Shown here in pieces: positions 1 through 6,710 of a stretch of DNA of 8,224 bases (position 1 is its first letter; the number at the start of each line of letters is the position of its first letter). The stretch lies in NCBI GenBank assembly GCA_003650445.1, contig QMQE01000115.1:1-8224 (forward strand). Direction: 5' to 3'. Both the position numbers and the translations under genes were made by a program. Below the pieces are notes generated by a model, which saw only the letters and a program-made list of their open reading frames with translations, ran no database searches and was not told the origin of the DNA. This DNA is from Acidobacteriota bacterium (GTDB taxonomy: Bacteria; Acidobacteriota; Holophagae; Thermotomaculales; Thermotomaculaceae).

Positions 1-38
1 CTTCTACTCAAACTTGATTCTTCCCGGCGGCTTTGAGC

Positions 39-66
39 TTGCATGACATCATAAATCTGGCATAAT
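39..66 (+). promoter_or_regulatory. Possible sigma70-type promoter for the glutamine synthetase gene
   Basis: A TTGCAT box at 39-44 and a CATAAT box at 61-66 are separated by 16 bp. The -10 box matches the TATAAT consensus at five of six positions. The -35 box matches well only in its TTG. Transcription would begin near 73 and give a leader of about 20 nt ending in the Shine-Dalgarno. This is a by-eye match, and the sigma factors of this organism are unknown. Confidence 0.35.
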
Positions 67-83
67 GGGATGACCAATGAAGC

Positions 84-89
84 AGGAGG
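84..89 (+). promoter_or_regulatory. Shine-Dalgarno that fixes the glutamine synthetase start
   Basis: A perfect AGGAGG lies 5 nt before the ATG at 95. The in-frame ATG at 77 lies upstream of this site and has no ribosome-binding sequence of its own, so 95 is the better start. The upstream ATG would make the site part of the coding sequence. Confidence 0.8.
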
Positions 90-94
90 CACAT

Positions 95-1645
95 ATGGCC
101 AATTCCTTTGGTCTTCAAAATCCCCTCGAATTATGCCTGAATAAAGCGCGAAGTGAATTTACGAGGAGTGATATACTCCGGGTAATTGAAGAGATGAAAA
201 TCGAATTTCTGTCCTTTCATTATACCGGCCTGGATGGAAAATTGAAGGCGCTCCGCCTTCCGGTCCAGAACAGGGAACAGGTTCAGGAGCTCCTTGCGGA
301 GGGAGAAAGGGCTGATGGCTCTTCCCTGTTCAGGGGGCTGGTCGATACGGCTTGTTCTGATCTGTATGTGGTACCGGTTTATCGGACTGCTTTTTTGAAT
401 CCATTCAGTGAAAACACCCTGGGCATTATGTGCCGTTTTTTTGATCGGGACGGGAATCTGGCTTCCTTTGCCCTGGGAACAATACTTCATGAAGCATCCC
501 GGTTGCTGAAAGATTCAACCGGGCTTTCTCTGCACGCACTGGGAGAGCTGGAATTCTTCCTGCTCTATCGGCCCGACACTGAAGATGGAGAGCATTACCC
601 TCTGCCAATGCAATCGGGATATCATGCGACCGGCCCTTTCGTGAAGAACGGTGCCATTGTCGAAGAAATGGTTCGCCATATTTCCAGAATCACGGGGTCT
701 GTAAAATACGCTCACAGCGAAGTCGGCGTGATTCGAAATCTCGCAAGCAATATCCCTGAGATTGACGGGCGTTTTGGAGAACAGTGGGAAATTGAATTTC
801 TCCCTGCGCCGGTGGCGGACATGGCAGATGACCTGGTTATTGCCAAATGGATTGTAAGAAATGTTGCACAGCAGCATGGTTGTATTGCGACTTTTGCACC
901 GAAGCTGGAAGAAGGGGTTGCCGGAAACGGGTTTCATTTTCACATGATGTTGAAGGATGGAGACAAGAATGTGATGGTGGAAGACGATGGCAGCCTGTCA
1001 TCATCAGCAAAGCAGTTAATCGGGGGAATTTGCCATTATGCGGATTCATTGACAGCATTCGGAAATACGGTTTCATCTGCGTATCTTCGCCTGGTTCCGG
1101 GGCAGGAAGCTCCCACGCGGGTTTGCTGGAGTGACTTGAATCGGACAGCGATGATTCGGGTACCCCTGGGATGGCAGACGGTGCACGAGCTGGCGGGAAA
1201 TCTGAACCCCCGCGGTGAGAATGACAGCTTGTCAGGGAAAAGTCGTCAAACAGTTGAGCTTAGAACGGCAGATGGGAGCGCGCTGATTCATCTGATTCTC
1301 TCGGGAATTACAATGGCTGCTCAATGGGGGCTGACACATATGGAGGAATCGCTGCAGATTGCGGAGCAGTTATATCTCCCTGTTGCGGATTCAAGAAAAA
1401 AGGACTTTCTTGATCAACTGCCACCCCTGCCTCGGAGTTGCGTTGAGTCTGCCCGCGTATTGCGGGAGAATGCCGGATTGTATACAAGGGACGGGATATT
1501 CCCTCAGTCAATCCTTCAATATATGATAGAACTGCTGAAATCGGAAGATGACGAGAATATGAATCAAAGGCTAACCAGTATGCCTGCGGATCAGCGTTTG
1601 AACGAATCACTGAAGATCATGCACGGGAACTTGCACCGGCATTGA
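95..1645 (+). CDS. glnA: Glutamine synthetase family protein (type I-like, insertion-bearing clade)
   Basis: This 516-residue protein probably makes glutamine from glutamate, ammonia and ATP in the cytosol. The sequence shows most glutamine synthetase landmarks: DGSS at 74-77, the metal-binding ELE pair (E151, E153) in GELEFFLLY, a further glutamate in HSEVG (E209), GEQWEIE around 228-234, the GNGFHFH histidine (H281), RLVPGQEAP at 332-340, NRTAMIRVP, and VELR with E388/R390. These match the catalytic metal, glutamate and nucleotide contacts of the family, so it is probably active. Two features differ from standard GlnA. About 16-20 extra residues lie between SEV and GEQWEIE, and there is no NLY-type tyrosine adenylylation site in the C-terminal part. 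From memory, similar insertion-bearing enzymes of about 500 residues occur in Bacteroidetes and related phyla. A gamma-glutamyl ligase with another amine substrate is possible. The start at 95 rests on a perfect Shine-Dalgarno. The next gene follows after 59 bp. Confidence 0.9.
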   Translation: MANSFGLQNPLELCLNKARSEFTRSDILRVIEEMKIEFLSFHYTGLDGKLKALRLPVQNREQVQELLAEGERADGSSLFRGLVDTACSDLYVVPVYRTAFLNPFSENTLGIMCRFFDRDGNLASFALGTILHEASRLLKDSTGLSLHALGELEFFLLYRPDTEDGEHYPLPMQSGYHATGPFVKNGAIVEEMVRHISRITGSVKYAHSEVGVIRNLASNIPEIDGRFGEQWEIEFLPAPVADMADDLVIAKWIVRNVAQQHGCIATFAPKLEEGVAGNGFHFHMMLKDGDKNVMVEDDGSLSSSAKQLIGGICHYADSLTAFGNTVSSAYLRLVPGQEAPTRVCWSDLNRTAMIRVPLGWQTVHELAGNLNPRGENDSLSGKSRQTVELRTADGSALIHLILSGITMAAQWGLTHMEESLQIAEQLYLPVADSRKKDFLDQLPPLPRSCVESARVLRENAGLYTRDGIFPQSILQYMIELLKSEDDENMNQRLTSMPADQRLNESLKIMHGNLHRH

Positions 1646-1704
1646 ATCATCAAGGGGTTAACAGTGCGTGCGATAAAACCGTGCAGATTAATTGGCCGCT
1701 GTGA

Positions 1705-2463
1705 ATGAGATTTTCCATGATAAGCCGAGTTTTCTGGACAATTTCATATCGGGTGACATTGCTTTTATGTACTCTCTTGACTCTGGCGATTCTTGCTGTT
1801 CTGACCCTTATTCTGTTTCCATTTAAAGACCAGGTGGTGGATTTTTTTGCAAGGATATGGGCCCGTATCTGCCTGTGGTCGGCCAATGTGGATGTTACAT
1901 GGAAAGGATGGGAAAATGTACCGAACGACCCGCCTTATATCATTGTTTTCAACCATCAGAGTGATTTTGATATCTACGCATTGATGGTGGGGCTTCCCCG
2001 GATTTACCGGGCCATTATGAAAAAAGAATTGATGTACTATCCCTTTTTCGGATGGATAATCTATTTCTTCGGGTTTGTTCCCATTGACAGGAAGAATCGA
2101 AAAAACGCTATAAACTCAATCAAACACGCATCAAGGATGTTCAATCGCTATCCGTACATCATGGCGCTTACGGGGACGCGGGTGCGGACCCGGGATTTTA
2201 TGAAATATAAAATGAAAAAAGGGCCGGCTGTGACTGCAATCAAGTATGGCGTTCCGCTGCTCCCTGTTACGATAATTCATGCGGATGAGGTCCATGTGAG
2301 GGGGTTGGGCTTAATTAATCCGGGTATTACCATTGAGCTTGTTGTCCACCCACCCATTGACCCCGGCATTTACAGCATTGACGAGAGGGACGAATTGGTG
2401 CAGAATATAAGAGATGTTCTTGCAAAACCATTGAGGGAAAGGAGGTTGCTGGATGATGAATAA
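1705..2463 (+). CDS. plsC: PlsC-type lysophospholipid acyltransferase (1-acylglycerol-3-phosphate acyltransferase family)
   Basis: This 252-residue membrane-bound acyltransferase probably adds the second acyl chain to lysophosphatidic acid or a related lysolipid at the inner membrane. A hydrophobic anchor spans about residues 16-38. Motif I, the catalytic H-x4-D, is NHQSDFD at 83-89 (H84, D89). Motif II, FFGFVPIDR, is at 121-129, and a motif IV-like VPLLPVTI is at 183-190. Motif III is normally FPEGTRS, but here residues 154-160 read ALTGTRV: the glycine and arginine remain and the glutamate is a threonine (T156). The enzyme could therefore use a different acceptor. An in-frame TGA at 1702-1704 rules out a more upstream start. 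ATG 1705 has only a weak ribosome-binding site, and ATG 1717 is an alternative. The 3' end overlaps the next gene by 11 bp, which suggests translational coupling. Confidence 0.88.
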   Translation: MRFSMISRVFWTISYRVTLLLCTLLTLAILAVLTLILFPFKDQVVDFFARIWARICLWSANVDVTWKGWENVPNDPPYIIVFNHQSDFDIYALMVGLPRIYRAIMKKELMYYPFFGWIIYFFGFVPIDRKNRKNAINSIKHASRMFNRYPYIMALTGTRVRTRDFMKYKMKKGPAVTAIKYGVPLLPVTIIHADEVHVRGLGLINPGITIELVVHPPIDPGIYSIDERDELVQNIRDVLAKPLRERRLLDDE

Positions 2464-2821
2464 ACAAAGGGGTGAAAGCCGTCTCGGTTGCATTCTCTAC
2501 ATTTTGATTGTTTTGTACATACTTATAATGGTTGTTCAAGTTGTTCCGGTTCTCTACAACAATCTTCAGTTGAAGGACGAAATGGGTCAAATGGCATCAT
2601 CTTATTATCAATTTCATGGCCATCCAGAAAAGATTTACAAAATATTGGCAGAAAAGGCGCATGGCCTTGATATTCCGCTGTCCAAGAAGGATTTCAAGAT
2701 TGTAAGGAGAGCAAAAAGTATAGAAATCTCAGCTCATTATGAGGTTGAGGTTAATTTTCTGTTTATGAAAAAGAAATTGAAGATGAACCCTGAGGTTTCC
2801 AAGCCAGCATACAGTTTTTAA
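2453..2821 (+). CDS. Small single-pass membrane protein, DUF4845-like
   Basis: This 122-residue protein has a short polar N-terminus beginning MMNKQRGESRLGC, one transmembrane helix at about 12-31, and a soluble domain of about 90 residues that is probably outside the cytoplasmic membrane. The layout of an RG-x-S/R-LG start, one helix ending in a VVPVLYNN segment, and a small alpha/beta domain with a late hydrophobic strand pair resembles the DUF4845 group as I remember it. No biochemical role is known to me. AAAGGAGG at 2438-2445 lies inside the end of the acyltransferase gene, 7 nt before the ATG at 2453. The adjacent ATG at 2456 is also possible. The 11-bp overlap with the acyltransferase and the 4-bp gap to the channel gene place it firmly in this operon. 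The family assignment is tentative. Confidence 0.75.
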   Translation: MMNKQRGESRLGCILYILIVLYILIMVVQVVPVLYNNLQLKDEMGQMASSYYQFHGHPEKIYKILAEKAHGLDIPLSKKDFKIVRRAKSIEISAHYEVEVNFLFMKKKLKMNPEVSKPAYSF

Positions 2822-2825
2822 TTTA

Positions 2826-3806
2826 ATGCGTATCCGACACCTTCTCGGCTTGTTTGTTTTACTCCTTGTTGTTCTGTCTGCCGGAACCCTCGGGTATCAC
2901 CTGATTGAACACACGTCTTTACTGGATAGCGCGTACATGACGGTCATTACCATTTCGACTGTGGGATTCAGGGAAGTTGTTCCCCTTTCCAGAATGGGGC
3001 GGATGTTCACTATGGTCCTGATCCTCGTTGGTGTCGGGTTGATTGGGTATTCGTTTACTCGTATCACCTCATTTTTTATCGAGGGCGAATTGCAGCAAAT
3101 AATCAGGGGGCGAAAAATGGAGAAAGTTATTTCCAGAATGAAGAACCATATTATTGTCTGCGGATATGGGCGGATGGGCCGGGATGTGACAACAATTCTG
3201 CTGGAGAATGGAAAACATGTTGTGGTGGTTGATACAGACCTGTCTGTTGCCACTGAAGATGTTGCCTTTCTTCGAGGTGATGCTACAGAAGATCAAGTGT
3301 TGCTGGATGCCGGGATCGAAAGAGCTGAGGCTATTGTTGCCTGCCTGTCCACTGATTCGGATAATGTGTTTCTCACCCTCAGTGCCAAGACCTTGAACCC
3401 TGCTATTCGAATCGTATCGCGGGCCATTTCGGGGGACAGCGTAGGCAAGCTGAGGCGGGCGGGAGCCAATGAAGTCGTCTGTATGCACGAAATCAGTGCC
3501 AGGCGGATGGCCACGGTTCTGGTACAGCCAAACCTGGTGAACCTTGTGGATATTATGGCGCCTGCCCGGAACCTGTTTCTTGAGGTGGGGGAAATCAAAG
3601 TGGATTCAAATGAGGATCTTCTCGGTGCCAGTGTCAGTCAGGTAAATCTGAAAAGGAGAACCGGGGCACTGATCCTTGCAGTTCGTCACTTAGATGGACG
3701 GGTCCTTTTTAATCCGGACTCGGATTATCAGATGCAAAACGGGGACACATTGATTATCATGGGAGAGCGGGAGCAGATAGAGAAGGTTTCTGCTATTTAC
3801 AAATGA
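2826..3806 (+). CDS. Two-TM potassium channel with cytosolic RCK (TrkA-N/TrkA-C) domains
   Basis: This 326-residue protein is an MthK-like potassium channel subunit expected to form a tetramer in the inner membrane. TM1 lies at about 7-24, the pore helix and filter at about 35-50, and TM2 at about 57-82. The filter is TISTVGF (42-48), followed by REVVP instead of the usual GD or GE. An RCK_N Rossmann domain starts near 108 with VCGYGRMGR (GxGxxG at 113-118) and an acidic residue at the end of the second strand in VVVVDTD, consistent with nucleotide binding. A C-terminal RCK_C (TrkA-C) domain covers about 250-325. Such domains gate the pore in response to ligands such as calcium, nucleotides or cyclic dinucleotides; which one acts here is not visible. 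The start lies 4 bp after the previous stop with no clear ribosome-binding site, so coupled re-initiation is likely. The length is normal for this architecture. Confidence 0.92.
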   Translation: MRIRHLLGLFVLLLVVLSAGTLGYHLIEHTSLLDSAYMTVITISTVGFREVVPLSRMGRMFTMVLILVGVGLIGYSFTRITSFFIEGELQQIIRGRKMEKVISRMKNHIIVCGYGRMGRDVTTILLENGKHVVVVDTDLSVATEDVAFLRGDATEDQVLLDAGIERAEAIVACLSTDSDNVFLTLSAKTLNPAIRIVSRAISGDSVGKLRRAGANEVVCMHEISARRMATVLVQPNLVNLVDIMAPARNLFLEVGEIKVDSNEDLLGASVSQVNLKRRTGALILAVRHLDGRVLFNPDSDYQMQNGDTLIIMGEREQIEKVSAIYK

Positions 3807-3825
3807 AGTACAAGATGGAGTTGTA

Positions 3826-4257
3826 ATGTCTAATCAGGTTCAGGGTATTTTGAAAGATGACAGTGGCCGGCGTATCGTAACGGCTGCTTATTGTTGTAAT
3901 GGGCATGACCTGATTGTGGATGAGAATCCCTTAATTGACGGCCTCACCACTATCCATCTCAGAGCTCAATCTGCCACAAAAGGGGTCGTGGATCTTTACC
4001 TGAGCCCCATTCAGGGAGATGGCCGTGTAAAGGGTGGAGAAGGAATTCCGATGGATGAACTTCTTGATATCCGTTGCCCGGTTTGCGGAGCTTCTTTCGA
4101 AGTGGTCGCACCCTGCTACTGTCGGCATGGCATGTTTGTTGCTATTTACCTGAAACCAAATTGCCAATATAGAGAAGCAATCGTTGTTTGTAATAGTTGG
4201 GGATGCAAACATTCCTTTGTCAAGCTGGAAAGCCGGATCATATTGAGTACGCCATGA
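3826..4257 (+). CDS. Unknown cysteine-rich protein, possible zinc-binding fold
   Basis: I do not recognise this 143-residue protein. It has nine cysteines and several nearby histidines: CCNGH (C23, C24, H27), CPVC (C84, C87), CYCRH (C97, C99, H101), C113, and CNSWGCKH (C122, C127, H129). The CPVCG knuckle looks like half of a zinc ribbon, and the later CxxxxC..H could complete it. No signal peptide or transmembrane segment is visible, so it is probably cytosolic. A weak purine-rich TGGAG lies before ATG 3826, which is 19 bp after the channel stop. Its TGA overlaps the ATG of the secreted DUF192 gene in an ATGA arrangement, so the two are translationally coupled. The coding sequence has good codon structure and an intact frame. 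The metal-binding role is inferred only from cysteine spacing. A redox or iron-sulphur role is possible. Confidence 0.8.
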   Translation: MSNQVQGILKDDSGRRIVTAAYCCNGHDLIVDENPLIDGLTTIHLRAQSATKGVVDLYLSPIQGDGRVKGGEGIPMDELLDIRCPVCGASFEVVAPCYCRHGMFVAIYLKPNCQYREAIVVCNSWGCKHSFVKLESRIILSTP

Positions 4258-4700
4258 AAAAAATATTGATTGCATCCCTTCTGTTTACACTTTGTTTTTC
4301 AATTGCTGCGAAAGAAAAAACGCGCTATGGGGCTGTAATTTTACCGGACAAAACAATTTTAACCATGGAATTGGCCACTACTGAGGAACAGTGGATACGG
4401 GGCCTGATGTATCGGCACTCACTTGCACCGGGTACCGGTATGTTGTTTATCTATGATCATCCTGCGCCTTATGCCTTCTGGATGAAAAATTGTTTTATTC
4501 ATCTGGATATCATCTGGCTGTCCCAGGATAAAAAAATTGTGTATTACGTGGAGAATGTACCGCCGTGTGATCAGCCGGATTGCCCCAGCTATGGGAGCAT
4601 GAACATGGCCAGATATGTGATCGAAGTGAATCCGGGGACTGTGAAGAAGCACAAACTGAAACTTGGAGACGAGATAAGAATTAAGCTTTTTGATAAATAA
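4254..4700 (+). CDS. Secreted DUF192 family protein
   Basis: This 148-residue protein has an N-terminal signal peptide: MKK, a hydrophobic run to about residue 17, then SIAAKEK with likely cleavage near 18-20. There is no lipobox. It is therefore expected in the periplasm or outside the cell. The mature part carries DUF192 hallmarks: a RGLMYR motif (49-54), GMLFIYD (62-68), FWMKNCFIHLDIIWL (75-89), a PPCDQPDC segment, VIEVNPG, and a terminal LGDEIRIKL. The biochemical function of DUF192 is not established to my knowledge. Cysteines at 105 and 110 could form a disulphide outside the cytoplasm. An in-frame ATG at 4197 would place a non-signal sequence in front and lies inside the preceding gene, so ATG 4254, with its 4-bp ATGA overlap, is the better start. 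The 3' end overlaps the convergent hutI gene by 20 bp. Confidence 0.88.
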   Translation: MKKILIASLLFTLCFSIAAKEKTRYGAVILPDKTILTMELATTEEQWIRGLMYRHSLAPGTGMLFIYDHPAPYAFWMKNCFIHLDIIWLSQDKKIVYYVENVPPCDQPDCPSYGSMNMARYVIEVNPGTVKKHKLKLGDEIRIKLFDK

Positions 4701-5919
4701 GCTGTCCCTTTTTCATCACTGCACGAATTCGATTAACACCAAAATTGTAGACAAGAAATTTGTAGGATGGTGCGTCAAGAAAGATCAGATCGGCCTGCTT
4801 CCCGGGGTGAATGGAGCCTGTGACATTCTGAAGTCCCAGCGAATATGCTCCATTTAAAGTGGCTGCATTAATCCCCTGCTCTATCGTAAGCCCCATCCTG
4901 AGGCAGGCGATGGTAATAACCATGGGCATGGAGTGGGTGTAGGAGGACCCGGGGTTGAAATCAGTGCTCAATGCCAGGATTCCACCCGCTTCCAGGATCT
5001 TTCCGGCAGGAGCAAATTTGTCTGACATCAGGAAAAATGTCGTTCCGGGAAGCATGACAAAAACGACGCCGGCCTGAACCATCTTCGCAATGCCGGCCTT
5101 TGTTACATGAACCAGATGGTCTGCACTGGCAGCCCCCAGTTCTCCTGCAAGTTCTCCGCCACCAAGGGGAGTCAGCTCATCTGCGTGAATGCGCAGCTTG
5201 AAGCCCAGTTCCTTTGCCCGATTCAGAATCTTACGGGAGTCGTCAATATCAAAAACCCCGGTTTCACAGAAAATATCACAGTATTCAGCAATTCCCTGTT
5301 CTTTGACTGCCGGAAGCATGTCCTCGCATACCAGGTTGACATAATCTTTCTTTCGGCCCTGATATTCCGGCGGGATTTCATGGGCCCCGAGAAAAGTGGC
5401 TTTGATGTCCACCGGCTCTGATTCCTGAAGGCGTTTGATAACCCGAAGTTGTTTCAATTCTGTTTCAGTCTCAAGGCCATAGCCACTCTTTATTTCAAAA
5501 GTGGCAGTTCCATGAGCGACCATGTCCCTGAGATTTCGGACTGCGTGTTCAAACAGAGTATCCTCGCTTTCAGAACGGGTGGCGCGAACAGTGCTGTTGA
5601 TTCCGCCTCCCATTCTGGCAATTTCCATATATTTTTTACCCCGGATACGGAGATTGAATTCATCTTCCCGGGTTCCACCAAAAACCAGGTGAGTATGAGG
5701 GTCTACAAAGGCGGGAAGGATAACGGCACCTTCGGCATCAATTACGTGTTTGATTCCCTGCTCTTCCTGGTTTCGGGGAATAACTGATTCAATGTTTCCG
5801 TCTGAGAGAATGATGTCGGAATGGGTGAGGACAGAAAGCTTGTCCATATCAGCCCCGACAGCTACCCTGGAACCCACAGGTGTGACAATTTCTCTGATAT
5901 TTGTAATTCTTGTCTTCAT
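4681..5919 (-). CDS. hutI: Imidazolonepropionase
   Basis: This full-length 412-residue enzyme hydrolyses 4-imidazolone-5-propanoate to N-formimidoyl-L-glutamate, the third step of histidine degradation in the cytosol. It is an amidohydrolase-superfamily protein with the expected metal ligands: DPHTH (H75, H77), IHADE (H245) and STDFNPGSS (D320). GAHEIPPEY at 178-186 and ADHLVH with H268 are further active-site signatures. The spacing of these residues closely matches my recollection of the Bacillus subtilis enzyme, where the zinc ligands are H80, H82, H249 and D324. The C-terminal HPGKQADLIFLD is typical of the superfamily. No hutH, hutU or formimidoylglutamate hydrolase gene is next to it. 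It is the last gene of a division-type operon, 11 bp after divIVA. The ribosome-binding site is weak, so coupled translation is likely. The stop codon lies within the end of the convergent DUF192 gene. Confidence 0.97.
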   Translation of the reverse strand: MKTRITNIREIVTPVGSRVAVGADMDKLSVLTHSDIILSDGNIESVIPRNQEEQGIKHVIDAEGAVILPAFVDPHTHLVFGGTREDEFNLRIRGKKYMEIARMGGGINSTVRATRSESEDTLFEHAVRNLRDMVAHGTATFEIKSGYGLETETELKQLRVIKRLQESEPVDIKATFLGAHEIPPEYQGRKKDYVNLVCEDMLPAVKEQGIAEYCDIFCETGVFDIDDSRKILNRAKELGFKLRIHADELTPLGGGELAGELGAASADHLVHVTKAGIAKMVQAGVVFVMLPGTTFFLMSDKFAPAGKILEAGGILALSTDFNPGSSYTHSMPMVITIACLRMGLTIEQGINAATLNGAYSLGLQNVTGSIHPGKQADLIFLDAPSYKFLVYNFGVNRIRAVMKKGQLIYQKA

Positions 5920-5930
5920 TGAGGGGGGCC

Positions 5931-6407
5931 TCAGTTTTCAGGTTCTACTGAAGCGGGATAAGGCTGCTTCAGCGTTTCAAGAAAAGATTCGGTTTTTTGA
6001 ATCAATCCGTGAAGTTCACGAATCAATTGACTCCGATTTCTCAGAAGGTCATCAATCTCCTGCTGAACAGCAGCTGCCCGGTCATGGGCTGTGGCAATGA
6101 TTCGTTCGGACTGGAGTTCACTTTCCCGGACAATAATTTCAGCTTCCCTTATTGCATTTTTCTGGACTTCTTCTTTGGTTTCCTGCGCGAGGAGCATGGT
6201 GTCCTTGAGGATGCGTTCCCGTTCGCGAAGGTCAGAAAGTGATTCTTTCAGGTGTTCCAATTCTCTTTTTTGCTCTGTCTGTTCGGCAATGAGGGCTTCC
6301 AGGTCTTCTGATATCAACTGCAGAAAGTTCTTCACTTCTTCAGTGTCATAGCCACGGAAAGACCGGGAAAAGGTGCGGTTTGTGATGTCCATAGGGGTAA
6401 AACGCAT
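5931..6407 (-). CDS. divIVA: DivIVA-family polar/division scaffold protein
   Basis: This 158-residue cytosolic coiled-coil protein is expected to bind curved membrane at poles or division sites and recruit partners. The N-terminal lipid-binding domain is clear: RFTPMDITNRTFSRSFRGYDTEEV, with F17 and R18 in the FRGYD loop at the positions of the membrane-inserting residues of B. subtilis DivIVA. A long coiled coil follows from about 24 to 145, with little sequence beyond it. The length is close to that of B. subtilis DivIVA. Translation starts at ATG 6407 after an AAGGAGG whose core is 4 nt upstream and overlaps the stop codon of yggT. It lies 9 bp downstream of yggT and 11 bp upstream of hutI. 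Its position after yggS and yggT matches the known sepF/yggT/divIVA neighbourhood of division clusters. Confidence 0.95.
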   Translation of the reverse strand: MRFTPMDITNRTFSRSFRGYDTEEVKNFLQLISEDLEALIAEQTEQKRELEHLKESLSDLRERERILKDTMLLAQETKEEVQKNAIREAEIIVRESELQSERIIATAHDRAAAVQQEIDDLLRNRSQLIRELHGLIQKTESFLETLKQPYPASVEPEN

Positions 6408-6411
6408 AAAT

Positions 6412-6417
6412 CCTCCT
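6412..6417 (-). promoter_or_regulatory. Shine-Dalgarno of divIVA overlapping the yggT stop codon
   Basis: On the minus strand AGGAGG runs from 6417 to 6412 and is followed 4 nt later by the ATG at 6407. Its first A is also the last base of the yggT stop codon (6419-6417). Ribosomes that finish yggT would therefore clear or occupy the divIVA initiation site, so translational coupling is likely. Confidence 0.75.
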
Positions 6418-6710
6418 TACATGGAGAGCTGGATCAGGGTACGAACGACGAAGATTTTCAAAAAAAACAGGAAAAAAATCAGAAGCAGGGGGGAAATGTC
6501 CATCATTCCCATTCTAAGAAATGGCATTGCACGCCGCATCCTCCGTGTTACAGGGTCCACAAGGGATGCCAGGAATTGAACAACCGGGTTTCTTGGATCC
6601 GCATTTACCCAGGTAATCAGAGAACGGACGATAACAATCCAGATGTACAGTTCCAATGCATAGCCAATAACGGTGCCCAGCGCAAAGAGAAAATTATTTG
6701 CCACTATCAT
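6417..6710 (-). CDS. yggT: YggT-family integral membrane protein
   Basis: This 97-residue membrane protein has two hydrophobic stretches, at about 7-28 and 72-91, joined by a conserved loop. The loop contains RSLITWVNADPRNPVVQFL, then a VDPVTRRMRRAMP segment and MGMMDISPLL, which is the standard YggT signature. The exact function is unresolved. Family members occur in division clusters, and proposals include roles in osmotic tolerance and envelope or division processes. I chose ATG 6710 because GGGGAGAG lies 7 nt upstream and because the protein then starts directly with the hydrophobic region. An upstream in-frame ATG at 6773 would add 21 charged residues foreign to the family. The start overlaps the end of yggS by 17 bp. 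Confidence 0.93.
   Translation of the reverse strand: MIVANNFLFALGTVIGYALELYIWIVIVRSLITWVNADPRNPVVQFLASLVDPVTRRMRRAMPFLRMGMMDISPLLLIFFLFFLKIFVVRTLIQLSM

Noticed and set aside
2..46. Short open frame FYSNLILPGGFELA ending in TGA at 44-46, possibly the end of an upstream gene
   Set aside because: It has only 14 codons and no terminator or family match. The possible promoter of the glutamine synthetase overlaps its end. It could be real, but there is too little sequence to support it.
57..73. CTGGCATAATGGGATGA as a sigma54 promoter
   Set aside because: The -24 TGGCA half fits, but the -12 position has TG where GC is needed at the correct spacing, so only half the element matches.
515..943. Minus-strand open frame of 142 codons inside the glutamine synthetase gene
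   Set aside because: It is antisense to a clearly conserved enzyme, has no ribosome-binding site, and has no recognisable product.
3069..3488. Minus-strand open frame of 139 codons inside the channel gene
   Set aside because: It lies opposite the conserved RCK domain and its sequence has no protein-family features, so it is a frame shadow.
4254..4296. Lipoprotein signal in the DUF192 protein, because C14 follows hydrophobic residues
   Set aside because: The residues before C14 (LFTL) do not fit the lipobox L-[AS]-[GA]-C, and a normal cleavage site follows at SIAA.
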